64,000 bases of DNA from Humibacillus sp. DSM 29435 (GTDB taxonomy: Bacteria; Actinomycetota; Actinomycetes; Actinomycetales; Dermatophilaceae): positions 124,001-188,000 of the forward strand of contig NZ_MAST01000045.1 in the NCBI RefSeq assembly GCF_001758225.1, written 5' to 3'. Position 1 is the stretch's first letter; each line of letters begins with the position of its first letter. The translations under genes were made by a program, and so were the position numbers. This document shows, piece after piece, positions 9,101 through 15,322 of the stretch. The notes under the pieces are model-generated. The model had not been told where the DNA came from and made no database searches. It saw only the letters and a list, made by a program, of their open reading frames with translations.

Positions 9101-10371
9101 TGGCCCGGGTCGTGGCGCTGGTGCTCGAGCACGCCCGTACCCGTCCCACCGAGTCGCTCGGCGTCATCGCTCTGGGCATCAAGCACGCCGAGCGTCTCGA
9201 CGACGCGGTCACCGAGGCGCTGCGCTCCGCCCCCGATGCTGCGCCCTTCTTCGAGGGCGACCCCGACGAGCGCTTCTTCGTCAAGAACCTCGAACGGGTG
9301 CAGGGCGACGAGCGCGACGCCATCATCTTGTCGGTCGGCTACGGCAAGACTCCGCACGGGCGCGTGCTGCACCGCTTCGGCCCGCTCAACATCGAGGGTG
9401 GTGAGCGCCGCCTCAACGTCGCGATCACCCGAGCGCGAGTACGCATGACGGTCGTGTCGTCGCTGCGCTCGACCGACCTCGACCCCGACCGGCTCAAGGC
9501 CAGGGGAGCCGTCATGCTGCGTGACTTCCTCACCTACGCCGAGTCCGGTGGTGCGGCTCCGGCGAGCGGTACCACCACGGGCGCGACGGGCTCAGGCGTC
9601 TCACCCACCGCAGACCCGCTGCGCGCCGACCTGGCCCGCCGTCTGCGCCGCGAGGGGCTCACCGTGCACGAGGAGTTCGGCAGCGCAGCGCAGCGCGTCG
9701 ACCTCGCGGTCGAGGACCCCCACCATCGGGGTCGGGCGCTCATCGCCATCGAGACCGACGGGCCTCGCTATGCCGCCCTGTCGAGCACGCGCGACCGCGA
9801 CCGCCTACGTCCCGAGCAGCTCGAACGGCTGGGGTGGACGCACGTACGGGTCTGGAGCACCGACCTTTTCCGTGACCCCGCCCGCGAGATCTCCCGCATC
9901 CTGGGCATCGTGCGACGAGCGACGGCCATCGAGAGCGCAGTCAGCCCCCGCGCCGCGACACCGTCCGCCACAGTCACGTCCGCCACAGTCACGTCCGCCA
10001 CAGTCACGTCCGACACCGACCCCTCCGATGCCGACCCGAGCGATACCGCCGAGGTGAGCCCATCAGTCGAGCCGCCCACCGGGCCGGATGCCGCTCACCC
10101 CTTCGAGAGCCGGTCGGACCCTGGTCCGTCCGCAGAGCGCGACAAGCCGGCCGGCGAGGACGTCGCCGAGCCGAGAACCGGGAACGCGAGCCGGGGGCGT
10201 CGGCGTCGGGCCTTCCGACAGGGCACCAACCCCGAGGCAGACGCCGTCGGCTACACCGAGTCGACGGACACGGCGAACGCTCCGCCCGAGCCGGTGGTGG
10301 CGGGGGAGCCCGCCGACGAGACGGCACGAGAGCGTTGGCTGGAAGAGCAGCGACCCCCGCACTACGAGTGA
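6175..10371 (+). CDS. DUF4011 - SF1 helicase - Vsr-like nuclease protein
   Basis: 1398-residue cytosolic multidomain protein. The N-terminal DUF4011-like region (about 15-240) includes WQRTLVDLGGRNTLLWYRDL. An SF1 (AAA_11/AAA_12, Upf1-like) helicase follows, with Walker A GPPGTGKS at 303-310, Walker B DEAS at 845-848, VVAGDERQLPPTNFF soon after, and motif VI RLNVAITRAR at about 1079. A C-terminal MTES_1575/Vsr-like endonuclease fold (about 1164-1240) contains RVDLAV and AIETDGPRY. The last 150 residues are low-complexity and acidic. Large DUF4011-helicase-Vsr proteins have been reported as anti-phage defence genes (Hhe), so nucleic-acid sensing and cleavage is likely. It stands alone beside tRNA-Arg. 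TAGCCT lies 6 nt before the ATG, suggesting a leaderless mRNA. The defence role is inferred. Confidence 0.85.
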   Translation: MTDVTGQRPATRAESSSGDPRADQVATAVKTWQRTLVDLGGRNTLLWYRDLPSGTLDLTTAHPGGVSKLLAGKGTRLSELVREPAALGEARRRARAIRSKALELREERGIAAGFIAIGMATWSVPRAARPPASPVLLRPCVLRPTGASQDDFELDLGPEVEFNPVLREYLRSEQGVEIDADSLADLATVGNSFDPYPSYAALTTLCEHVPDFAITPRLVLGTFSYAKLPMVADLALQGSSLADHDVIAALAGDESALAAVRLRLPDSEPDPDPEHEYLVLDADSSQHAAIDAVRAGAHLVVKGPPGTGKSQTIANLIAALAAEGKSTLFVAEKRAAIDAVLGRLDRVGLGGLVLDAYDGTTNKRATSQQFATGLDAALENVPSPHDTTAATLRDRRDRLTRHLRSLHQVREPWGVSAHQVQEAMAELAARTPPPSSHVRLRAEAIRSVPRAKAVELGRRLRDASGLGAWTRDGDDPWFGARILTADEAARALEVTNRHSSEGLHDVAAALNGIMTESHVPEAHSLNDWRAAFDTMSSVRRTLEVFRPEVFDLPLGEHIAATATRDWRANRDVQMGWLARRRVRHQTKRLLRPGRPPARLHDELVSASEQRKHWFELVGGGGRPEISPRLDEGIALLDGLTSDLKWLSDRLPVPAGASNLMDLPLDELRARLAALAARPERVAVLPHVSAALDGVRDAGLGAVVDDLAARGVATEDVTAEVEHVWWASLAQEITVRDPAYGAHDGAGLRRDAAEFAAADRTHLSATVERVQAAVARNVREVLSDHPAHEALIRAEAGKSRRHKPLRDLMPVASATLTAIKPCWAMSPLVVASTLPPGRWFDVVIFDEASQVQPAQAISAISRARQVVVAGDERQLPPTNFFTVVSDDEGAPTDEVLTDGFESVLDVLAAALPTRRLTWHYRSRDERLIAFANTTMYDGALTTFPGTSLESAVTFEAVDGQAEVQPGLDAIETTDAEVARVVALVLEHARTRPTESLGVIALGIKHAERLDDAVTEALRSAPDAAPFFEGDPDERFFVKNLERVQGDERDAIILSVGYGKTPHGRVLHRFGPLNIEGGERRLNVAITRARVRMTVVSSLRSTDLDPDRLKARGAVMLRDFLTYAESGGAAPASGTTTGATGSGVSPTADPLRADLARRLRREGLTVHEEFGSAAQRVDLAVEDPHHRGRALIAIETDGPRYAALSSTRDRDRLRPEQLERLGWTHVRVWSTDLFRDPAREISRILGIVRRATAIESAVSPRAATPSATVTSATVTSATVTSDTDPSDADPSDTAEVSPSVEPPTGPDAAHPFESRSDPGPSAERDKPAGEDVAEPRTGNASRGRRRRAFRQGTNPEADAVGYTESTDTANAPPEPVVAGEPADETARERWLEEQRPPHYE
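9964..10008 (+). repeat. 15-bp tandem repeat, three exact copies, inside helicase tail
   Basis: TCCGCCACAGTCACG is repeated three times without change at 9964, 9979 and 9994, encoding SATVT units in the low-complexity tail after the nuclease domain. The 15-bp period keeps the frame, so copy-number change would alter only linker length. Confidence 0.9.
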
Positions 10372-10431
10372 CCCGCACGGCCTTCTCCTGAGGCCCGGAA
10401 TGGCAAGGATGGGCGCCGTGTTGAACGGGTC

Positions 10432-10824
10432 ATGAGCGCCTCGTCCCCATTTGCACTGCGACTGGCCTGGGCCCAGGCCCTGTTCGAGCGAGGCGACTAC
10501 CTCGCCGCGGCGCCGGCTCTGGCCGCGCTCGTGGCCGAGGCCGACGACGCCCGCTCTGCCGGTCTCGAGGGCGGTTCAGCTGATGAGAGGGCCCGGCACG
10601 GCACCACCGACCTGCGTCTGCTGCTGGCCCGCGCCTACTACCACTCGGCTCAGCTCGCCCGGGCCGAGGCCGTGCTCAGGCCGTTGCTCGATGAGAGCCC
10701 GACCGACGCCTACGCCCATCTGCTGCTCGGGCGCACCCTGCAGCGTGCGGGTCGACACGACGACGCCGCTCGGCCGCTCGCACTCGCCCGGGTTCTCGGG
10801 GACTACGAGGTCCCCGAGCGGTAG
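10432..10824 (+). CDS. Tetratricopeptide-repeat protein
   Basis: 130-residue protein made of about three TPR-like helical hairpins; ARAYYHSAQLARAEAVLRPL and AYAHLLLGRTLQRAGRHDDA are typical. There is no signal peptide or membrane segment, so it is probably a cytosolic scaffold for protein-protein contacts. It starts 60 bp after the helicase gene on the same strand and may be read through from it. It ends at a strong bidirectional hairpin. Its partner is unknown. Confidence 0.8.
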   Translation: MSASSPFALRLAWAQALFERGDYLAAAPALAALVAEADDARSAGLEGGSADERARHGTTDLRLLLARAYYHSAQLARAEAVLRPLLDESPTDAYAHLLLGRTLQRAGRHDDAARPLALARVLGDYEVPER

Positions 10825-10844
10825 GTCACCCCTGAAACGACCGA

Positions 10845-10905
10845 AAGGGCACTTCGTGCTGAGCTCTGGTGGGCCTGAGCCCCAGAGACTGCACGAAGTG
10901 CCCTT
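10845..10905. terminator. Bidirectional terminator between TPR gene and mscL
   Basis: Perfect 15-bp inverted repeat, AAGGGCACTTCGTGC at 10845-10859 with its complement at 10891-10905. The 31-nt loop contains a second stem (CTCTGG/CCAGAG). It sits between convergent stop codons at 10824 and 10919. No T-tract follows, as is common in actinobacteria. Confidence 0.85.
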
Positions 10906-10918
10906 CGACGTTGAGAGG

Positions 10919-11302
10919 TCAGCGGGTGCGCAGCGAGTCGCGGATCTCGGTGAGCAGCAGAACCTCGGCGCTCGGCGCGTCGGGCTCCGGCTCCTCGCCC
11001 TTCTTGAGCGCAGCCATCAGCCGGTTCACCGGCATGACGATGACGAAGTAGACGGCGGCGGCGATGATGAGGAAGTTGAACGCGGCGTCGAGGATAAGCC
11101 CGAGGGAGAAGTCGGCATTGTTGATCGTGAAGTTGCCGACGGACTTGAGGTCAGGCTTGCTGAACACGGCAGCGATCAGCGGCGTGATCAAACCCTTGAC
11201 GATGGCGTTGACGATGGCGGTGAAGGCGGCACCGAGTACGACCGCGACCGCGAGGTCGATGACGTTCCCTCGCATGACGAAGTCTTTGAATCCCTTGAGC
11301 AT
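10919..11302 (-). CDS. mscL: Large-conductance mechanosensitive channel MscL
   Basis: 127 residues, close to the family norm. The N-terminal amphipathic helix MLKGFKDFVMRGNVIDLA is followed by the pore-lining TM1 (AVAVVLGAAFTAIVNAIV), a periplasmic-side loop, TM2 (FLIIAAAVYFVIVMPV) and the charged C-terminal bundle containing KKGEEPEPD. It is a homopentameric inner-membrane channel that opens under osmotic downshock. AGGA lies about 8 nt before the ATG. The gene is separated from the upstream SAF gene by 186 bp, so it probably has its own promoter. Confidence 0.97.
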   Translation of the reverse strand: MLKGFKDFVMRGNVIDLAVAVVLGAAFTAIVNAIVKGLITPLIAAVFSKPDLKSVGNFTINNADFSLGLILDAAFNFLIIAAAVYFVIVMPVNRLMAALKKGEEPEPDAPSAEVLLLTEIRDSLRTR

Positions 11303-11488
11303 GGTGAATCCTGTTCTGTCGGCACCGACCGATCTGGGCGGTGCGTGGTGTGTTCGCCGCTGGCTGCCGGAAGATCCGGGTCACGGGTCTGAGAGCACTG
11401 GTCTGATGCTCAGACGGCCGGCGAACTCGGTCAGGCGTTGACCTGAGTGCAACGCCGTAGGAGCGGTGACACCGACGATGATAATGGT

Positions 11489-12223
11489 CTACGCGCCTCC
11501 CGGGCGCAAAGCCACCACGAAGTCCTCTCCGGCCCCCAGCGCGCTGAGGTGCTTGGCCACCTGCGCGGCGTCGGCAGGGGTCAGAGCCAGGGTCAGCTGC
11601 GTCGGCGCCCCCTGACCCCAGGTCGAGCCCGATGGGGTGCCGTTGCCGTTGCCGTTGCCGGAGACGCTGAGCACGACGACGTTCGACGCGGCCTGCGCCC
11701 CCGAGCCGGTGGTGTAGAGGTCGACGTGGCTGCCGGCCCGGGCACCCGTCGCGTGGACGTCGAGCACCGGAACCGCCATGGCCACGCGACCGGCCGGCTG
11801 CCCCGCGAGCAGGTCGGCGCCGACCAGTCGCGACGGGGTCAGCACCTCACCGGCGTCGACCGCCGAAGAGACGACCTGACCGACGACGAGGTCGGCTGTC
11901 GGGAAAGCTCGCTCGGGGCGCACCCGTGCCGGCACCTCGATCACCTCGACGTCACTGGCGCCCAGCACCGACCCGGCGGCGAGCGCGCGAGCCGTGACGA
12001 CCGTCGCCGCGCCGGGCGGCGGTACCCGGTCTCGGGTGATGGCTGACAGGGTCACGAGGGCGGCCACCCCGGCCAGCAGGGCAGCCGCGACCCGCCGCCA
12101 CCGAGCCCGTCGGGCGCGCCGCCGACGGGGGTTGGACACCGAGCGGCGCCGGCCGGCCGATGTAGGAGGCGATGAGCTGCCCGCGTGATCGCCGCCGGTC
12201 GTGCGGGGGTGCCGGGCGAACAT
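11489..12223 (-). CDS. SAF-domain membrane protein (CpaB/RcpC-like)
   Basis: 244-residue protein. A basic Arg-rich N-terminus precedes one membrane anchor (VAAALLAGVAALVTLSAI), then an extracytoplasmic SAF domain (TARALAAGSVLGASDVEVI) and an RcpC-like beta region ending near the C-terminus. Proteins of this type resemble the Flp-pilus assembly factor CpaB, but no pilus genes are nearby, so function is uncertain. ATG at 12223-12221 overlaps the stop of the upstream MTA phosphorylase gene as TGATG; the frame stays open farther upstream but that extension lies inside the phosphorylase gene. It contains the short repeat NGNGNG. Confidence 0.8.
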   Translation of the reverse strand: MFARHPRTTGGDHAGSSSPPTSAGRRRSVSNPRRRRARRARWRRVAAALLAGVAALVTLSAITRDRVPPPGAATVVTARALAAGSVLGASDVEVIEVPARVRPERAFPTADLVVGQVVSSAVDAGEVLTPSRLVGADLLAGQPAGRVAMAVPVLDVHATGARAGSHVDLYTTGSGAQAASNVVVLSVSGNGNGNGTPSGSTWGQGAPTQLTLALTPADAAQVAKHLSALGAGEDFVVALRPGGA

Positions 12224-13047
12224 CAGGGCAGGGTCAGTGGCAGTACGAGCCCGTCGAGGCTGCGCCGGCACGGGCAGGTCGCCTCGGCGTCGCCTTCGTG
12301 CGCGGGCAGCTGCCCGATCGCGTGGCGTAGCACGCCCTTGAGGCGGTCGACGTTGGCTGCGAACACGCGGAGCACCTCGTCGTGGCTGACGGCCACTCCG
12401 CCGTCGACCCCGGCATCGAGGTCGGTGACCATGGCGATCGTGGTGAAGCACAGGGCGAGCTCGCGGGCCAGGCCGGCCTCGGGCATCGTGGTCATGCCCA
12501 CGACGTCCCACCCGGCCTGCTGGTGCATCAGAGACTCTGCCCGGGAGGAGAACCGCGGCCCGTTGATCACCACGAGAGTGCCGTCGGTGACCACGTCGAA
12601 GCCCGCCAGTCGGGCAGCATCGACAGCCATGGCTCGGCCGTTCGGGCAGTACGGGTCGGCGAAACCGACGTGCACGACCGGGCCCTCGGCCTCATAGACC
12701 GTATGCTCGCGGCCCCAGGTGCGATCGACCAGCTGGTCGGGAACGACGATGGTGCCCGGGCCGTTCTCGGCCCGGAGCGAACCGACGGCACACGGCGAGA
12801 GCACCTGACGTGCGCCGACGGCTCGCAGGGCCCACAGGTTGGCGCGGTAGTTCACCTGGTGCGGCGCGAACCGGTGCCCCCTGCCGTGGCGGGCGACGAA
12901 GGCGACGGAACGCCCGTCGACCTCGCCGATGACGAGCGGGTCACTCGGCCGGCCGAACGGGGTGTCGACCGACACCGTCTCGTAGTCGCTGAGGAAGTCA
13001 TAGAGGCCGGAGCCGCCGATGACGCCGATCTCTGCTGTGGTGCTCAT
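12223..13047 (-). CDS. mtnP: S-methyl-5'-thioadenosine phosphorylase
   Basis: 274-residue PNP/MTAP-family enzyme. Phosphate and nucleoside contacts are visible in IGGSGLYDF, ARHGRGHRFAPHQVNYRANL and VINGPRFSSRAES, with DLDAGVDG in the place of the purine-binding acidic loop. It phosphorolyses methylthioadenosine from polyamine or homoserine-lactone-type chemistry to adenine and methylthioribose-1-phosphate. The C-terminal CPCRRSLDG is typical of actinobacterial members. TAGGCT lies 6 nt upstream of the ATG with no ribosome binding site, suggesting a leaderless start. It is translationally coupled to the SAF gene. Confidence 0.88.
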   Translation of the reverse strand: MSTTAEIGVIGGSGLYDFLSDYETVSVDTPFGRPSDPLVIGEVDGRSVAFVARHGRGHRFAPHQVNYRANLWALRAVGARQVLSPCAVGSLRAENGPGTIVVPDQLVDRTWGREHTVYEAEGPVVHVGFADPYCPNGRAMAVDAARLAGFDVVTDGTLVVINGPRFSSRAESLMHQQAGWDVVGMTTMPEAGLARELALCFTTIAMVTDLDAGVDGGVAVSHDEVLRVFAANVDRLKGVLRHAIGQLPAHEGDAEATCPCRRSLDGLVLPLTLP

Positions 13048-13118
13048 GCCGGAAGCCTAGGTGCGCCGAGCGGCCTTGCCGCTCGACGACGGTGGCCTGT
13101 GGACGGGCGCGGCGGTGG

Positions 13119-13592
13119 TCAGGAGGGTGTGGACGACGAGCCGGATGACCCCGACGACGTCGAACCGGTGGAGGAGCCCGACCCAGAAGAGCCCGAGCCC
13201 GATGATCCCGACCCGGAGGAGCCCGAGCCCGATGATCCCGACCCGGAGGAGCCCGACGATCCTGAGCCCGATGATCCCGAGCCGCTCTTCGATCCCGACG
13301 AGTCGGACGACGAACCTGAGCCCTCGTTGGTGGTCGACGAGCCGTTCGACGACTCCTTCGAACCGCCTCCTGATCCGGAGCCACCAGCGGCCTTCGCGCT
13401 CTTGGCGGCCGCCGCGCGCGAGTCGGTCTTGTAGAAGCCCGAGCCCTTGAACGAGATGCCGACCGGGTGGATGACCTTGCGCAGCGAGTGTTCGCCGCAC
13501 TCGGGGCAGAAGGTCAGCGAGTCGTCGGTGAACGACTGGCGGATGTCGAACGCGTGCTGGCACGCCTGGCACGCGTAGGAGTAGGTGGGCAT
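13119..13592 (-). CDS. FmdB-family zinc ribbon protein with Ser/Gly tail
   Basis: 157 residues. The first 60 or so form an FmdB zinc ribbon with Cys pairs in ACQAC and FCPECG. FmdB-like proteins are putative regulatory or metal-binding factors of unknown mechanism. Residues about 70-157 are an unstructured tail of GSGSS units, far longer than in a typical 70-110-residue member, encoded by a tandem DNA repeat. GAGG precedes the ATG. It lies between the antiporter and MTA phosphorylase genes on the same strand. Confidence 0.85.
   Translation of the reverse strand: MPTYSYACQACQHAFDIRQSFTDDSLTFCPECGEHSLRKVIHPVGISFKGSGFYKTDSRAAAAKSAKAAGGSGSGGGSKESSNGSSTTNEGSGSSSDSSGSKSGSGSSGSGSSGSSGSGSSGSGSSGSGSSGSGSSGSGSSTGSTSSGSSGSSSTPS
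13191..13283 (-). repeat. 30-bp tandem repeat encoding the FmdB Ser/Gly tail
   Basis: A 30-bp unit occurs twice exactly (13191-13220 and 13221-13250) and then as a degenerate partial copy up to about 13283. It encodes GSGSS-rich residues on the minus strand. The period is a multiple of three, so expansion or contraction would be tolerated in frame. Confidence 0.85.
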
Positions 13593-13634
13593 GGGTGACC
13601 TCGGTCGTCAATGGGGGAGGTGAGCAGGGGAAGT

Positions 13635-15155
13635 CTACGGCCAGCCCGCGAGGCGCCCCCCGCGGCTGACCTCGAGGATGCGCCGCTCGGTGCGGCCGCG
13701 CACCTTGGAGGTGGTGACCACGAGGAACCGGTCACCGTGACGGATCGTGGTGTGCTGCCCCGGCACGAAGCCCTCACCGTCACGCACGATGAGCGTGACG
13801 TTCGCCCCCTTGGGCAGGCGCAGCTCGAAGACCGCCACGCCGTGCAGCCGAGAGTGGGCCCCGACCGACACCTGCACGACGTCGGCCCCGATCTCCACGA
13901 GGGTCGTGCTCTCGAGGTCGACCTCGACCGAGTGCACCTGCTCGACCAGGCCCAGGCGGCGGGCCACCCAGCCCAGGGTGGGAGCCTGCACGATGGTGAA
14001 GATGACGACCAGCATGAAGACGAGGTCGAAGATCCACTCGGTGTCAGGCGTGCCGGTGGTCAACGGCACCGTCGCGAGCACGACCGGCACGGCGCCCCGC
14101 AGGCCCGCCCACGACAAGAAGGCCTGGTCGCGCCACGACATCCGGAACCACACGGTCGAGGCGATGACCGACAGCGGTCGCGCCACGAGCAGCAGCACCA
14201 GGCCGATGACGATCGCCGGAACGAGCTGCTCGTCGAGGCGGAACGGGTCGGCGAGCAGGCCGAGCATCACGAACAGCCCGATCTGCGCGATCCAGCCCAT
14301 CGCGTTGCCGAAGCTCTGGAACGACGTGCGGTTGGGCAGCCCCATGTTGCCCAGCACGAGGGCGCTGAGGTAGGTGGCCAGAAAGCCCGACACGTGCGCG
14401 GCCGCGCCGAGCGCGTAGGCGAACACGGTGAGGGTGACCACGCCGATCGAGAACAGGGCCGACGACCCGCCCGCGACCCGCTTGAGCAGCTGACCGCCCA
14501 GCCAGCCGACCGTGACTCCCACCACGGCGCCGCCGCCGAGCTCGAGCACCGCGAGCCAGAGCAGCTCGAGCGGGCCCAGTGACTCACCGCCCGGCACGCC
14601 CTGTGCTGAGAAGGCGACGACGAGGATGACGACCGGTGCGTCGTTGAAGCCGGCCTCCGCCTCGAGCATGCCCGAGAGCCGTCTGGGCAGCGGCACGTTG
14701 CGCAGCACCGCGAAGACGGCGGCGGCATCCGTCGACGTGACGATGGCTCCCATCAGCAGCGAGATGGTCCACGACAGCGGTAGGAGAGCGTGCGCGGCCA
14801 CGGCGACGACGAGCACCGACACGATCACCCCGACCGTCGAGAGCAGCGCGGCGGGCGCCACCGCCTCCTTGATGTTGCTCCACGACGTCGTGAGACCACC
14901 CTCGGCGAGGATGAGCACGAGTGCTGCGTACCCGAGCACCCGGGTCAAGGAGGCGGAGTCGAACTGGATGCCGGCCCCGGCGTTGCCGAGAGCCAGACCG
15001 ATGCCGAGATAGATCAGCAGCGAGGGCAGGCCAGAGCGAACAGAGAGGCGAACGGCGGCCACGGCCACGAGCATCACCACCGAGCCGATGAGCAGCACGC
15101 GCGTCAGGTCGTCGAGGGTCATCCCCGACGGTGTGATCAGTGGTGCTGCGAGCAT
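13635..15155 (-). CDS. CPA1-type potassium/proton antiporter with TrkA-C domain
   Basis: 506-residue inner-membrane antiporter. About 12 hydrophobic segments span residues 10-390, with the CPA core LLMGAIVTSTDAAAVFAVL and EAGFNDAPVVIL, where the Asn-Asp pair is the ion site. A cytoplasmic TrkA-C/RCK-like C-terminus (about 410-500) follows, as in CvrA/NhaP2-type K+/H+ antiporters gated by small ligands. GAGGAG six bases before ATG 15155 selects this start over an upstream in-frame ATG at 15188. It leads a minus-strand run with fmdB. Confidence 0.88.
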   Translation of the reverse strand: MLAAPLITPSGMTLDDLTRVLLIGSVVMLVAVAAVRLSVRSGLPSLLIYLGIGLALGNAGAGIQFDSASLTRVLGYAALVLILAEGGLTTSWSNIKEAVAPAALLSTVGVIVSVLVVAVAAHALLPLSWTISLLMGAIVTSTDAAAVFAVLRNVPLPRRLSGMLEAEAGFNDAPVVILVVAFSAQGVPGGESLGPLELLWLAVLELGGGAVVGVTVGWLGGQLLKRVAGGSSALFSIGVVTLTVFAYALGAAAHVSGFLATYLSALVLGNMGLPNRTSFQSFGNAMGWIAQIGLFVMLGLLADPFRLDEQLVPAIVIGLVLLLVARPLSVIASTVWFRMSWRDQAFLSWAGLRGAVPVVLATVPLTTGTPDTEWIFDLVFMLVVIFTIVQAPTLGWVARRLGLVEQVHSVEVDLESTTLVEIGADVVQVSVGAHSRLHGVAVFELRLPKGANVTLIVRDGEGFVPGQHTTIRHGDRFLVVTTSKVRGRTERRILEVSRGGRLAGWP

Positions 15156-15322
15156 GGGCGACTCCTCGCGGTTGCTGGCGCAATCCAACCATCCCGACGG
15201 CTACGGCCGCGTCGGCGTCCGCCGCACCACCGCCCCGCCAGCACCCCGCCACCGGTCGCCACGCCCTCTCACCCTCCCTTGGGCTCCCTCGGTCGCCGGT
15301 GTTCGTGGCCTAGTCTCGTGGC

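Noticed and set aside
12224-12511. Upstream extension of the SAF-domain gene
   Set aside because: Arg-rich shadow of the MTA phosphorylase gene in another frame; the ATG at 12223 overlaps the phosphorylase stop as expected for coupling.
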